Under the pieces are notes generated by a model. That model was not told the origin of the DNA. It searched no databases and worked only from the letters and a program-made list of their open reading frames with translations. 64,000 nucleotides of DNA from Symbiodinium microadriaticum (lineage: Eukaryota; Sar; Dinophyceae; Suessiales; Symbiodiniaceae), in assembly GCA_001939145.1 (NCBI GenBank), contig LSRX01001488.1:52906-116905 (forward strand). The letters run 5' to 3'. The translations under genes were made by a program, and so were the position numbers. Below are positions 32,700 to 42,982 of this stretch, piece after piece. The stretch's first letter is position 1; every line of letters starts with the position of its first letter.

Positions 32700-35600
32700 G
32701 ATCTGCTTGCAGAAAAGTCTCACACTGCGCGCCAGGAAAGAGGCTCTGCACCACTGCTTGGAGCATTTCCCTGAGAATTGCAGACTCAGAATGCCCAATG
32801 CCCCAGCGTGCTCTTTCTGCGGAAAATACAAAGCGGTGGCCTGGTTCGTGTCATCTTTGCTTCTGCTTCTGCATTTGGCTTCAGAGCCATCGCCAGCTCA
32901 TTCAGCCAGTCCTCCTCAGAAAAAGAACAACGAAAGCCCTGTCGCATGCAATCGACAGTGACAAGTCCAAGCGACTCCCGCGTTGTCAAGTAAGTGTGGC
33001 TTTTGTAGGCCACTCACTGCGCCCTTCTGCCAGCCGACACTCACCAAGGCAGCCTCGATGCGCACCTGGGAAGGCCGTGTCCGGGTGAACATGGGACATG
33101 TTGAGTCACAAAGAAAGATGACTGGGATGATTCTTTTGTGTAATCAGAGCTGTCTCTAAACGGACCCAGTCACCGACGTGCACGGTGGCAGCCTTTTCTT
33201 GAGCAGGATTCGTTCCAGAGCTGCGGTCGCGTCCTTGCGGATCCTCTTGTGCCGTGCAGCACAGAACAAGATGAATCCTGACGGCGGCATGGCGAGTGCA
33301 ACGGGTCCGATGAACTGAACAAGCAAGATCTTTTCCAGCACAGCTGCCACACAAGGCACAGAGGGAAAGCGTTTTTCATCGAAACAGCAAGAGCGACTGA
33401 ACGTTGGCTGCTTGCTGCGCCCTCGTTCGTCCTTCGATGACCCTCAAGGCTGCCAGGCCGGGGTCTTGTCCCTCTGCACTTGGAAGCCGGCTGTGCATCT
33501 CAGAGATGCGTTTCAAGACTTCAACCACCTAAGTGACTCAATCTTGCAACGTAAGTAAATGTGTGATCAATTCCCTCCACGGTCCCGGCAGCTAAACTGT
33601 CCAAAGGCTCGAGCCAGCAGGCCAGCACCGATCGTGAACCAAGCCTCCAAACAAATAGCTTTCGGGCGGAGCTGTTGCCACCAGTCCGGTCAGGGGCTCC
33701 ATCTCTCTAGTTTTGGGTTTCCTGGCTCAGACCGTGCCGAGAAACTCGAAGCTGCCAAACAACGAGGCTCAGCTCGCAGATGAGTGAAGCCAGGCCGTAG
33801 GACCTCGTCAAAACCCTCACGACGCGTAAGCGACTATTTCTGAATCAAAGACCCTCGGAAGAGTGTCAAACTGGTTTGTGGAAACTGGTTGATTTTTGTT
33901 CGCGTGTTGGTCCATGCACTGCGCAACAGTAGCTTGAACAGACCAATTACCAAGCTTCGTACAGGCTGACTGCAAAGCAAGCGTTCACACCCACGATTCT
34001 TGGTGTAGAAACCTGTTGTGCGCAAACTCCACAGATGGGTGTATTATTGGTTCCACAGGGGCCGCAGTCTTCTCCTCAGAAGTTGCCTTGCGCTTTTCTT
34101 GCAAACACAATCAATTGGTTGCTCTGTACTGACATCCTACCGAATTGGTGCTTTTGTACGGACGGTTGTTAATACTCTGCAGCCATTTCTTCTGGATCAA
34201 TCCATCAGACTTCGTCCGTAAGCTCCTTGGGAGGGTCGTCCAAATATTTTTCGATCGCCGTACTGTTCTCCCTTGGCCTCTGAAAGATTCGCGCAGGGAC
34301 GCGATCCCAAGGCACGCTTGCCTCATAAAGGCTGCGGAGCTAGCCTCCCGTTCTTGTGGTCTAACCGCATCTGATGACATCAGGGTGAGTGTGCCCCAGC
34401 AACTATTGCTTTCGACCTCCATCTTCGGCTGGGAGCCTCTCAGTGTCTCAGCGCATCACTCTCGTCAATTTCAACCCACTTGAGTGGCACTGCTTCCTGA
34501 CCCCCTGCTATCAGCTCACGATATTGCTCATCGGTGAGGTCCATGGCGGCATGGAGTTGTTTTCATTTCTCCAACGACTTTCCGGGATCCGTCTATTCGC
34601 AAATGCACACTTCCCTCGTGCAGCTGTTTTCTCGTTAACTGTGGCTGCGTCCTCTCTTCAACCGCTTCATCGCATCCGGTGCCTCCACTCGGATAGCCGC
34701 AAAAGCTCTAAAATCGTCGAAGTCTTTGGTACGGTGTGTCTGCACCTCGGCAAACTGTGCGAGCAGAGCAAAGATTGCTCCACACTTGGATGAGTATCTG
34801 GTCCTGAGATTCAGGAAGTCAAAAATCACAACCGCAGCAGGCCTTTCTTCAACGAGCTTTGGCCGTGACTCTTCACGAGTAGGTCCTACCCTTCTACGAA
34901 CCGTTGTCTGCCTAGACAACAGGTCAGTTCTGTCTGTGAAGCCCCGGATGTCATGTCCATGTGGCGATGGCATGTGCTCGTGATGTATGTCGTGTCATGG
35001 CCATGCTATATCCAAATCTTTGTTAACGACGAATTAAGTATCGCAAACAACTCGTTTTGAACCACATGTCGCATGCACACACATTGTGGCTCTTACGTTG
35101 CGGTGTGTGCACAGGCTTCTGGATGCTAGATGGTGGCACTGGCCTTAAAAAGAGTGAACGAAGAGCCCGTAACAAGAACGTCAAAAGAAGGAGTCCTCCG
35201 GGGCAGGACGTAAAGTGGTGGAGTGCAGAGTAGCCTTAGGCCACTCGTCTGCGCTGACCAAGCAAACCTCAGAACGCCTTTACACGGCGAAACTGCGAAT
35301 GGCTCAAGTGAAAACAACAGCGAGTTCGGCTGGTGAAGCCGAAGGAGAGAGGGATGACGAGGGATTTGTAAGTTCGGTGTCCTTCGGGATTGGGTTGTCC
35401 GTGAACGAATCTTGCGCGAGATCCGTGATCTATCCGTGGAAGCTGCAGAAGAACGTTCGGCATCCAGACATTCCATGATCTCAGCTTAAAGAGCTTCGAT
35501 CGACAGAGTTGTGGCTTAGTAATTCCCTGATTTCGGTTGTCGTTTGAGATTCTTGAAGATTGGACAAGATCATGGAGCAGCAGGTTTTCACGATCAACCT

Positions 35601-36516
35601 GTTATCTTTGATGCCAAGCCATGGCACCTTTGTATCCGATTCTAGTCCACTTGTGGTGCAACACCCGACTGCACAAAATGTATCTCGCCAAATCAGCATC
35701 AAGTTCAACTGATTTTTCTTCATCCTCTTGATCGCCCCCTCATCGGCATCACCGTCGTGCATACCAGCATCGGCAAAACCTTGCTGAGCTCAGAATCCTG
35801 ATGTTCGCTGTAGAATACTTTTGTGCAGGACCTGATAAACAAGTCCTAGGCTTTCTAGCCCAGCTTGGCGCAACACGGCATCATGTTGCGACAACCCAGC
35901 AGCGAAGGCGCCACAGGCCTGCGCAATACCAATCCTGTAGAAACAGGTCGAAGTTTTTCAAGCGTTCGGCGCTCGCCTTCGCCAACGTTCACCGCAGCAA
36001 CGACTTGGTAGCACGTCCCGACGCAAACCCATGCTCACGAACTGGTGCTTCTGTCTCCCCGAGTCTTAACTTCAAATAATTCGACTGAAACGAGCACGGT
36101 GCTGAGACAGGATGCATCCTGGGGAATTCCTGCGACACAGTGCAGGTTGGGCAGCGGAATCTTCATGGGGCTACCGGCAAGGTTTCTAGATTCTAGATCT
36201 AGCAAGTCATGGTCCTGAGATTCTAGCAAGTCTTGGTCCTGATAGAGAGGGGATACATCCTCCTCTCGCCGACCGTTTAATGCTTTCTTCAACGTGGATA
36301 TCAGCGGGAAAAGATGTGTTCTCGAATCTGTATGTAACTGTTCCTGTATTGAGTCGGAGGATTGGAAATCTTGCTTGTGTTTGGGTCGCCCCCAGCCGCC
36401 GAACGCGACGGGAAGGCTCAGTCGCTGCCACCGCTGCCACTTGACCCCAAATGGGCCGCACTGGATCTGAGACAAGAGGACTTGCTGTACAGGCCAGGTA
36501 TACTTGTTAGTGTACA
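32700..36516. other. Long stretch without a supported gene
   Basis: Upstream of the nucleotidyltransferase. A minus-strand frame at 33359-33156 has a hydrophobic helix (ILLVQFIGPVALAMPPSGFI) and a basic helix (HKRIRKDATAALERILLKK) and could be an exon, at low confidence. A 25-bp direct duplication TCTAGCAAGTCxTGGTCCTGA lies at about 36195-36242. Nothing else is supported. Confidence 0.35.
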
Positions 36517-37339
36517 TTAACCAGTTCTGTCTCGGTCCTGCGACCCTCCGTTTGCCAATCTCGAAATTTGCTCGCGGAGTTGGGTTTGTACCTGACTTGC
36601 CTGGGGCCTGGGGGGATCCTCCTCACTGGATCTCAGAATATGGCCGGCTAGTTTAATACGCTTCTCTCGAACTAACTCCGAAAACAGTTTGATTTCGTTG
36701 CGGTTGGGTTTGTACTTCTTCATTTCTGCGTTCGTTTTCCTTAGTACCAAGTCATTCGTATTTGCTTGGTTCAGATAAGTACTATCTATCCCTAGGATCC
36801 TTCTTATTCCTCTCAACTGAAGCACATTTATTCTCTTCTGCATCGATTGCATTTTTTGCGTTAGATGAACAGTTTCTAAGCTAGAAGTTTGTTTCTGATG
36901 ACGGAAGCGAGCGCATCATAGACCTGTAATTGCCAGTGCACAGCCTTCCAAGACCGGATAGTTTATGATACAGAACCTTTAATGTATCATGCGTTTTGTG
37001 GTTGATTTCATGTCTAACATCTATCGGGGCATAACCCGAATTGTGCGGACCCTGCTCCTACTTCGTGTAAAAAATATTGGTAGCTTGTGTGTTGTACTGA
37101 CGAGTACAGTATCGGCGGCATATTTAAACTCTATCGAAATCTACTCCGCCAAACCTAGAACTCATCGTGCGCGGATTTAAATCACAGCTGAGGTCGTGGT
37201 CTATGACAGACATTACTAACACGAATAAGTAGTAAGGCGAGAAAGGGCATCCTTGGCGAATGCCTGATCCTTGTTGCTTTATAACGGATTTCCCGAACTC
37301 ATCCTCAACAAAGAAGCAAGGATTACTGTAACAATCCAT
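36517..37339 (-). pseudogene. LINE reverse transcriptase fragment with dead active site
   Basis: The first block (37339-37150) has GIRQGCPFSPYYLFVLVMSVI. The next frame (about 37145-37080) reads EFKYAADTVLVSTT, where YADD has become YAAD (37109-37123). After stops and a frameshift comes VIRNKLL and then the terminal region RINVLQLRGIRRILGID...NQANTNDLV...LAGHILRSSEEDP (36852-36517), which matches the C-terminal part of a non-LTR RT of a different family from the 8.4-16.7 kb LINE. It is 5'-truncated and inactive. Confidence 0.8.
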
Positions 37340-38686
37340 TATTACACCAATGAAGTGAGGACTAACTAGCAGTACTCATTACGAGCATTCGCTCGCATGA
37401 GTACACAGACCTGGTAAAAGATACGGCAAAGGAAGTTGGCTGGAGCATGGACGCTTCCTGCTTCCTTACTGTCTTATGCTTTCTTCGAGATACTCAGCTT
37501 TGCCGGCCGCCAGTCAGAGGCGAGGGATAGGACTGAGCCGCAGGCCCATAGCGCTTCAAGGTGGTCCCTAGCTCGTGCAGCTTGAGTCTCATCTGATCTC
37601 GGTCATCCCATGGATTCTCCCAGATCGGTCCTTGGTACCCAAACAAACCATCACAAATCCTCGTTCGATGACACAGAATCAGAAGAGACTTGCTTTCGGC
37701 CAGTCGGGCTACCGCGTGAATGGTTGCCATCCGGAGCCACCTTGGCAACACCAAGAGTCGTCATATTCGTGCGTCTGCAAGCGCTGCGAGCCATGCAGCT
37801 CCATCGATCTGGACTTTCGCATTCTCGGAAAGGGCTTCCAGCAAACTGTTCACGAAGGCATGTTCGCTGCGTGCCTGCACAGCTAGCTGGGTATCCAAAC
37901 TCAAACGATGCTCACCGGCCTGTTGAGGGCGTTGTATGGGCCGCATTGTCAGGACGGGCTGAACTCACTTGGCTAATTCTGACTGGGCTGCTGTGTGGTT
38001 TCTTCGTCTTCTCCGAGCCTACACGACTAAATGTGATGCAGGTCTGCTGGTCGCATGGTAAGCCTGCTCCGCGCTGTGAGTGTGCTGTGTGAGCTGGAGC
38101 TTCTGAGTGGAATGCCCCCTACCTGTTTGTGCTCATGCCTTTCGTGACTAGTATAACTAGTAGGCAAAGACTTCTGCCGGGCGGGCGATGCGACGATGCA
38201 CTGGGACATGCAATATCCTCATCATTCATGATTGGACATGCGTCGGAACTCTTACAGACTCTTGCACTTATCTTGTAAATCCATACAGCCTGGCGCAGCC
38301 TCTGGGCAGTTGAGACTCTTGGCCGGGCCGGAAGGCGGCGGTGACACGTCGGAGAAAACAGCCCAATTTAGGCTTGGCTTTCCACATACTCACGAGCCTT
38401 GGACCGCACTTGCTCCTGACCTCGGGGCATGTTCAGATTCAAGCGAAGTCGAGCCACGGACAGGTTGCAGCCAGCAGCTGTTCAACATGCTAAGGTGACA
38501 GACTATTTAAGTGCGGAGACATCTACAGAAGCTGCAGGTTCCCTGTGCAGAAAAAAGCTCTACTGCCCGGCAGCGCAAGGAGGTTGGGGAGCTGTTTGTC
38601 TTCCACATTCAAAGACGCTGTTTGCAGGAAGCCTTGAACGGAAGAGTTCTTGGGGCCTGCATGCAGAGTCACCCGCGCTCGCGTTT
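37340..38686. other. Intergenic; possible minus-strand exons of unknown gene
   Basis: Two minus-strand frames have protein-like composition: 37946-37761 (SLDTQLAVQARSEHAFVNSL, then VQIDGAAWLAALADA) and 37754-37494 (WDDRDQMRLKLHELGTTLKR). They could be exons of a gene 3' of APC5, but no family is recognised. Confidence 0.25.
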
Positions 38687-40828
38687 TCAAATCGCAGGAT
38701 AGAGTGGCGATATCATGTTCTGAGATTCCGTGAGTCTGCGAAGCTCGCGGGCATGCCCGTCTCGCTGCGCAGGTCTCCCGAGTTCATGGCAGGTCCTTGC
38801 CATTAGGTAGTGGCAGCGCCTCTGCCTACTTTGGCACTCAGAATCACAGGCCAAGGCCAAGGAGAGGCGCTCCAGAACCGCTTCGAAGACCGAGGGCCGC
38901 TGTCTGGAGTCTGCTGGAAGCCTGGAGCTGAGTTCCAGCAAAGACTCGGCCTCCAACTCGGCGACCCGGCATTTCGCATCCTCCAGAACGTGGCTGGTGC
39001 TTTCCTCCGTGAGCTGCAAGGCACCCAGGATGTCCCCAAGCTCGAGCTTCAGCTTTGCCAGCCGGAGCAAGGCTTCGCCATGGAAGAGCCGGAGCCGTGC
39101 AGCTTCTGCCAGCGACATGCAACGGACACAGGATGCCACGGCTTGCACAGGATTGGTCTCTTCATTGACTTGGGTTAGAGTCAGGAGGCTCTCACAAAGC
39201 TCCAAGGAAGAGGCTTTTCCGTCCCCCTCCCAAGCCTCCCGTGCAGACTGATTCGTTGCCAGAAGATTGCCTGAGTGTAGCCGGCACTGATTGCTAAACT
39301 TCTGAAAGCGGAGCTTGTCCGCGTTGGCCTCCGAGGCCATATTGGCATGGGCGCTTGCGGTTTGGAAGAGCAGCGCCGGAAAGGCTTCCGTGAGTCCTTT
39401 CTGCAGAAACCGCTCACCCATCTTTCTGCCAATCGCATGTACCCAGAGCCGCGAGCTCGACAGGTCAGGCCGGGACAGGACTTGCATCGCATCCGTCTGT
39501 TTGTCTTCGTCTGCCAACTGACAAAAAGCCAATGCGCGATCATCAGCACCAAGCCGGTCTTTGTAGATGTCAAGCACCATTTGGCAAGATGATGCCGAAG
39601 AGCTAAGGCCAAACCTTTGTGAAACACCTGCCTGGCACAGGAGGACTTTTGGACGCAACAGCTCCAAAGTCCCTGCTTGAGTAGAGAGGAGGGATGCCAG
39701 GCTGACATGTGCCAGCACTTCGCGCCCCGGTGTGGAAAGAGCAGCCAAGACCCCAAAGCCACTACCCCGTGCACCCGATTTTCCTAGAAAGGCCCAAGCC
39801 CGGGACGGCAAAGAACCCAAAGAAGCCCCGGCCCCCTGCAGCAGAGCAGGGCTCATGCTTTCACCGCCAGGGCCCAAAGGGGCTTCCGCCTCTGTCGGTC
39901 GAGTAGAGAGGCTCGGCTGCAGTGCCAGGATCCGTGCCAAGGCCAATGAACTCAGACTTTCAAGCAAAGGGAGTCCCAAAGCTTCGGATCGGTGCAGGCA
40001 TCGGCGAAGGAGTGCTGCCGCCATGCTGGGCTTGTTGGAGAGGAGCAGGTTGCTCAGCAAATACATCCCAGCACAGAGACAGTTCGCGTCAGAGCTCTCC
40101 TGGGCGGCACGGATGCTGTCCTCCAAGGCTTGCAAGGCGTCGTCCAAATTTCGCATCTCGAGGCTCAGGTTGGCCAAGCCCAAGACGGCATGCTGAATCT
40201 GCTGACCGTCCACTGAGGATCGCTGGTCGTGGAAGCATCGCAGTAAGAAGGCAGCCGAGTCCGCAAACTTGCTTCGCACGCTGCTCATGTACTCTGAAAC
40301 GGTCTGCTGTGACGAGGCGGCAGAGCCTGTCTCAGGACTGTCGGCCTTGAACGATAGCTGGCCGAAAGCCGAGATCCCTTCCCTGCGAAAGCTTTCGACT
40401 GCATCGTACAACTTGATAATCTCTTCGAAGCTTGACTGCTTGAAAGCCAGAACGAAGCGCCTCGCCAGCTGGCCGAAGGCTCCGCTGGAGTGCATCACGG
40501 AAGCAGATACGAGCTCTCGGCATATCATGGACTCCAGGTTGCGGAACAACTCAAACAAGGCATCTGGAGAAGTCAAAGTGTACAAACTAGCTATGAGCAT
40601 CTGCCACACTTCCATCCTCTCCTTGCTGGCGCAGAGCTCGCGCTGCAAGTCTGAAAGAGTTTTCAGGTTGTCCGGTGATGCCTGTCTCACTTCGTCTATG
40701 AGGACTTCTAAGACGACCATGGGCTCGCCTTGGTCCTCTGCGAACCGGAGGAGCAAGAAAGTCACACCAACCTCATATGCACTCAACCTCGGCCGCATTG
40801 CATCGAGTCCCAGCCAGCCCGCCACCAT
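38687..40828 (-). CDS. APC5: Anaphase-promoting complex subunit 5 (APC5)
   Basis: Scaffold TPR subunit of the APC/C ubiquitin ligase, which triggers anaphase and mitotic exit. 713 codons from ATG 40828 to TGA 38687-38689, close to the size of other APC5 proteins. The N-terminal helical region includes FGQLARRFVLAFKQSSFEE and IIKLYDAVESFRREG, and the central APC5 signature is in the TPR block at residues about 205-270 (HAVLGLANLSLEMRNLDDAL, SIRAAQESSDANCL). TPR-like helices continue to the end (LRLFHGEALLRLAKLKLELG). The whole frame is one exon, unlike its intron-split neighbours. A few exons could lie upstream of 40828, but the ATG context and domain start make this a plausible full-length protein. 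Confidence 0.85.
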   Translation of the reverse strand: MVAGWLGLDAMRPRLSAYEVGVTFLLLRFAEDQGEPMVVLEVLIDEVRQASPDNLKTLSDLQRELCASKERMEVWQMLIASLYTLTSPDALFELFRNLESMICRELVSASVMHSSGAFGQLARRFVLAFKQSSFEEIIKLYDAVESFRREGISAFGQLSFKADSPETGSAASSQQTVSEYMSSVRSKFADSAAFLLRCFHDQRSSVDGQQIQHAVLGLANLSLEMRNLDDALQALEDSIRAAQESSDANCLCAGMYLLSNLLLSNKPSMAAALLRRCLHRSEALGLPLLESLSSLALARILALQPSLSTRPTEAEAPLGPGGESMSPALLQGAGASLGSLPSRAWAFLGKSGARGSGFGVLAALSTPGREVLAHVSLASLLSTQAGTLELLRPKVLLCQAGVSQRFGLSSSASSCQMVLDIYKDRLGADDRALAFCQLADEDKQTDAMQVLSRPDLSSSRLWVHAIGRKMGERFLQKGLTEAFPALLFQTASAHANMASEANADKLRFQKFSNQCRLHSGNLLATNQSAREAWEGDGKASSLELCESLLTLTQVNEETNPVQAVASCVRCMSLAEAARLRLFHGEALLRLAKLKLELGDILGALQLTEESTSHVLEDAKCRVAELEAESLLELSSRLPADSRQRPSVFEAVLERLSLALACDSECQSRQRRCHYLMARTCHELGRPAQRDGHARELRRLTESQNMISPLYPAI

Positions 40829-41178
40829 GGTCAGGGCTCCTTACAGGGCGAATCACAGCAACACCGTCTCTGGCCGGGTGACTCCACGCCTCCGCAGCCT
40901 CACGCCTTGAATCCCAGCTTCAACTCAACAGAAGTGCACCCAAGGTAAGACAACCCGTACCGGGATGCAACAGGTATGCAGGCCTGTCAGCTGAGCAGCA
41001 TGGCCCCATCCGATGGTGCTAAGCTGACACTATGCAACGGCCTAATGCTTGCGGTGAGCGGCTTTCTTCGTGGATTTCAGCTTGCCTGCATTCTTTGTAT
41101 GTCTTAATCTCTGCTTTGTTTATCACTCGTCTACCTTCCGGGGCCATTCTCCAAGCTAAAGCTGCAATTGAGCGTGAA

Positions 41179-42122
41179 TCAGCAGCAAGAACAAGTAGCT
41201 GCAGAAGCCAGGTGCTCTGCAAAGCGACTAAGGGGTAGGCTTTCAGCATCGCCCCATCGAGTTTCGAAGTCCAGCCATCGCTTGAAAAAGAATCGCATCT
41301 TCGTAGCTTTGAGCCTCTTGAGTCAAGACGGTGAGGTATCTGGCAAAGCATGCTCAACGCGAGTTCTGTTCCCAATGCGGCTGAGAAGCGACATGGAACA
41401 ACAGCGGCGAAACAATGCACGAATCTCATCATGATCGGCTTCGGGAACTTTGGGTGGAGTAAAAGCTTTGATGTGGGCATCCTCACAGCGGTTGCCGGCT
41501 TGCATCCCACAGCCCTGAAGACCCTGGCACCGCAAGAGCAGGTGCTGCTGGCAACGGTCCAGGTACACGGACCACAGGTCTGTGCGCTTCGGATAAGTGT
41601 CCATTAGACCTCAAGGTCTGTCAGATTCTCGAACTCTTCTTCGTTTCCTGCGCTCTTAACAGCCATAGCAGTCTTTCAGTGCTAGTGCCAGTCGCCTTCA
41701 AAGATGCTGCGGCCGCGGTCCGGCGAACCGGTCCTGACCGCAGGAACGGCCCCCTACCGAAGGACTGGACCGGAGACTTCGTGTCTGCGTCCGAGCGGCT
41801 GGTATTCAAGCAGAGCAGTCTTCGAAACTACGAGAGGGTGCTTCCGCTTCTCCAAAGCAGCCAAACTCTTCGGAAGCACCTTGCGGGCTCCCTCTGCGTC
41901 CCCCTGCCTCGGGTCGTCAAGCCGCTGAAGCGTCCAAAGCGAGGCTTCTGAACCATTTGGCACATGTGCAGGCAAGAGTCTGATAGAGAAAAGTAAGGAA
42001 AGCAATCCAAACCTTCTTGGAATGAGCGAACTTGCGTGAGCATGCTTCGTATGCTTTCAGCGCCAGCTGTGGCTTTTTGTTGCGCTCGTGGATCCTTGCC
42101 AGCTGTAGGTAGACCTGCAAGA
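41179..42122 (-). CDS. RRP5: RRP5/PDCD11 C-terminal HAT-repeat exons (partial gene)
   Basis: RRP5 is required for processing of both subunits' pre-rRNA. It has N-terminal S1 domains and C-terminal HAT repeats, and only the latter are here. Exons in minus order: from about 42122, VYLQLARIHERNKKPQLALK..SRKFAHSKKVWIAFLTF; about 41950-41790, ARKVLPKSLAALEKRKHPL and VSKTALLEYQ; about 41611-41555, MDTYPKRTDLWSVYLD; about 41445-41390, DEIRALFRRCCSMSL; and about 41333 on, TKMRFFFKRWLDFETRWGD, the signature end of RRP5. The last frame reaches a TGA at 41179. No S1-domain exon is visible upstream: 420 bp further on lies the boundary of the nested retrotransposons, so the gene is either interrupted or truncated. 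Confidence 0.8.
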
Positions 42123-42550
42123 CAAACAGCATACGGGCTGATTGCAATTGCAAAAGGCCACTCGGCAAAGAGGTTCGTCCGAACAACCCATGCACTTTCG
42201 CTCACAGACCGTCTGCGATTGAACCGTACTCCAAACCCTAACCTATCCTCGTACAGTGCTCTGTTCTTCTAAATGTCTAGCCTGGGTCTCGGCAAGTAGT
42301 TTATTATTTTCTTTAGTTTGTTTTGGAATTCTTTGTGTTTTCCGCTGCAACACCAGCGTCGCAACACTATATGGCGCTGACATTGCGGGGGATCACGTTT
42401 TCTTGGTGGTGGGGCTTGGGGAGAAAGACACGGTGCCAATGGCACGGAAAGCGCCGCAGTAGCACTGGAGATCACATTTCGTAAACCTCTAGCAATTCAT
42501 AATTAGCAATCGCACCAACAATAAGCGCAAGAATAATGGTGATAGTTAAT

Positions 42551-42555
42551 GTAAT
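42551..42555. repeat. Target-site duplication GTAAT, left copy (copia element 2)
   Basis: GTAAT directly abuts the left LTR; the identical 5-mer abuts the right LTR at 60439-60443. Confidence 0.9.
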
Positions 42556-42835
42556 TGCTGAGCTTGAGGCCCAGCAGGCTGCAAAGGGACTAGTGGAGTA
42601 GCTAATTCCCCAACCCCTAAACCTGCCATGGCCAGAAGCTACGCGCGGAGTCACTTGTTTTACACACGCAAACACGAAAGATCTGTGAAAGTTTTGCTAC
42701 ATAGAGCTTGGCACCTACATGTACAAGTGTAGCTAAAATGCATTGCTCAAGACCTACTGTGCTTGGTCTAAAGAGCAGCAGAAAAAGAACATGTACATAT
42801 GGCATGGACTGCAGGAAGAGGCATGCACTTCAGCA
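42556..42835 (-). repeat. 3' LTR of copia element 2
   Basis: 280 bp with TG...CA ends in element sense (TGCTGAAG...CTCAGCA). It differs from 60158-60438 at about four substitutions and one 1-bp indel. Confidence 0.93.
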
Positions 42836-42846
42836 CTCCTCCTTTG
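42836..42846 (-). other. Polypurine tract of copia element 2
   Basis: In element sense AAAGGAGGAG lies directly against the 3' LTR start, as expected for plus-strand DNA priming. Confidence 0.7.
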
Positions 42847-42982
42847 CAGCCCCGCCAGGGAGTTGCGACCTACTCTTCACTGTGCAGGTCCAACCCGTCA
42901 GGGCGACGACACCATTTGCCCTGAACTGGAAGAAACGGGGCCAGAAGACACGGAAAAGTCCGACCCGTCAGGGTGGAGTGGT

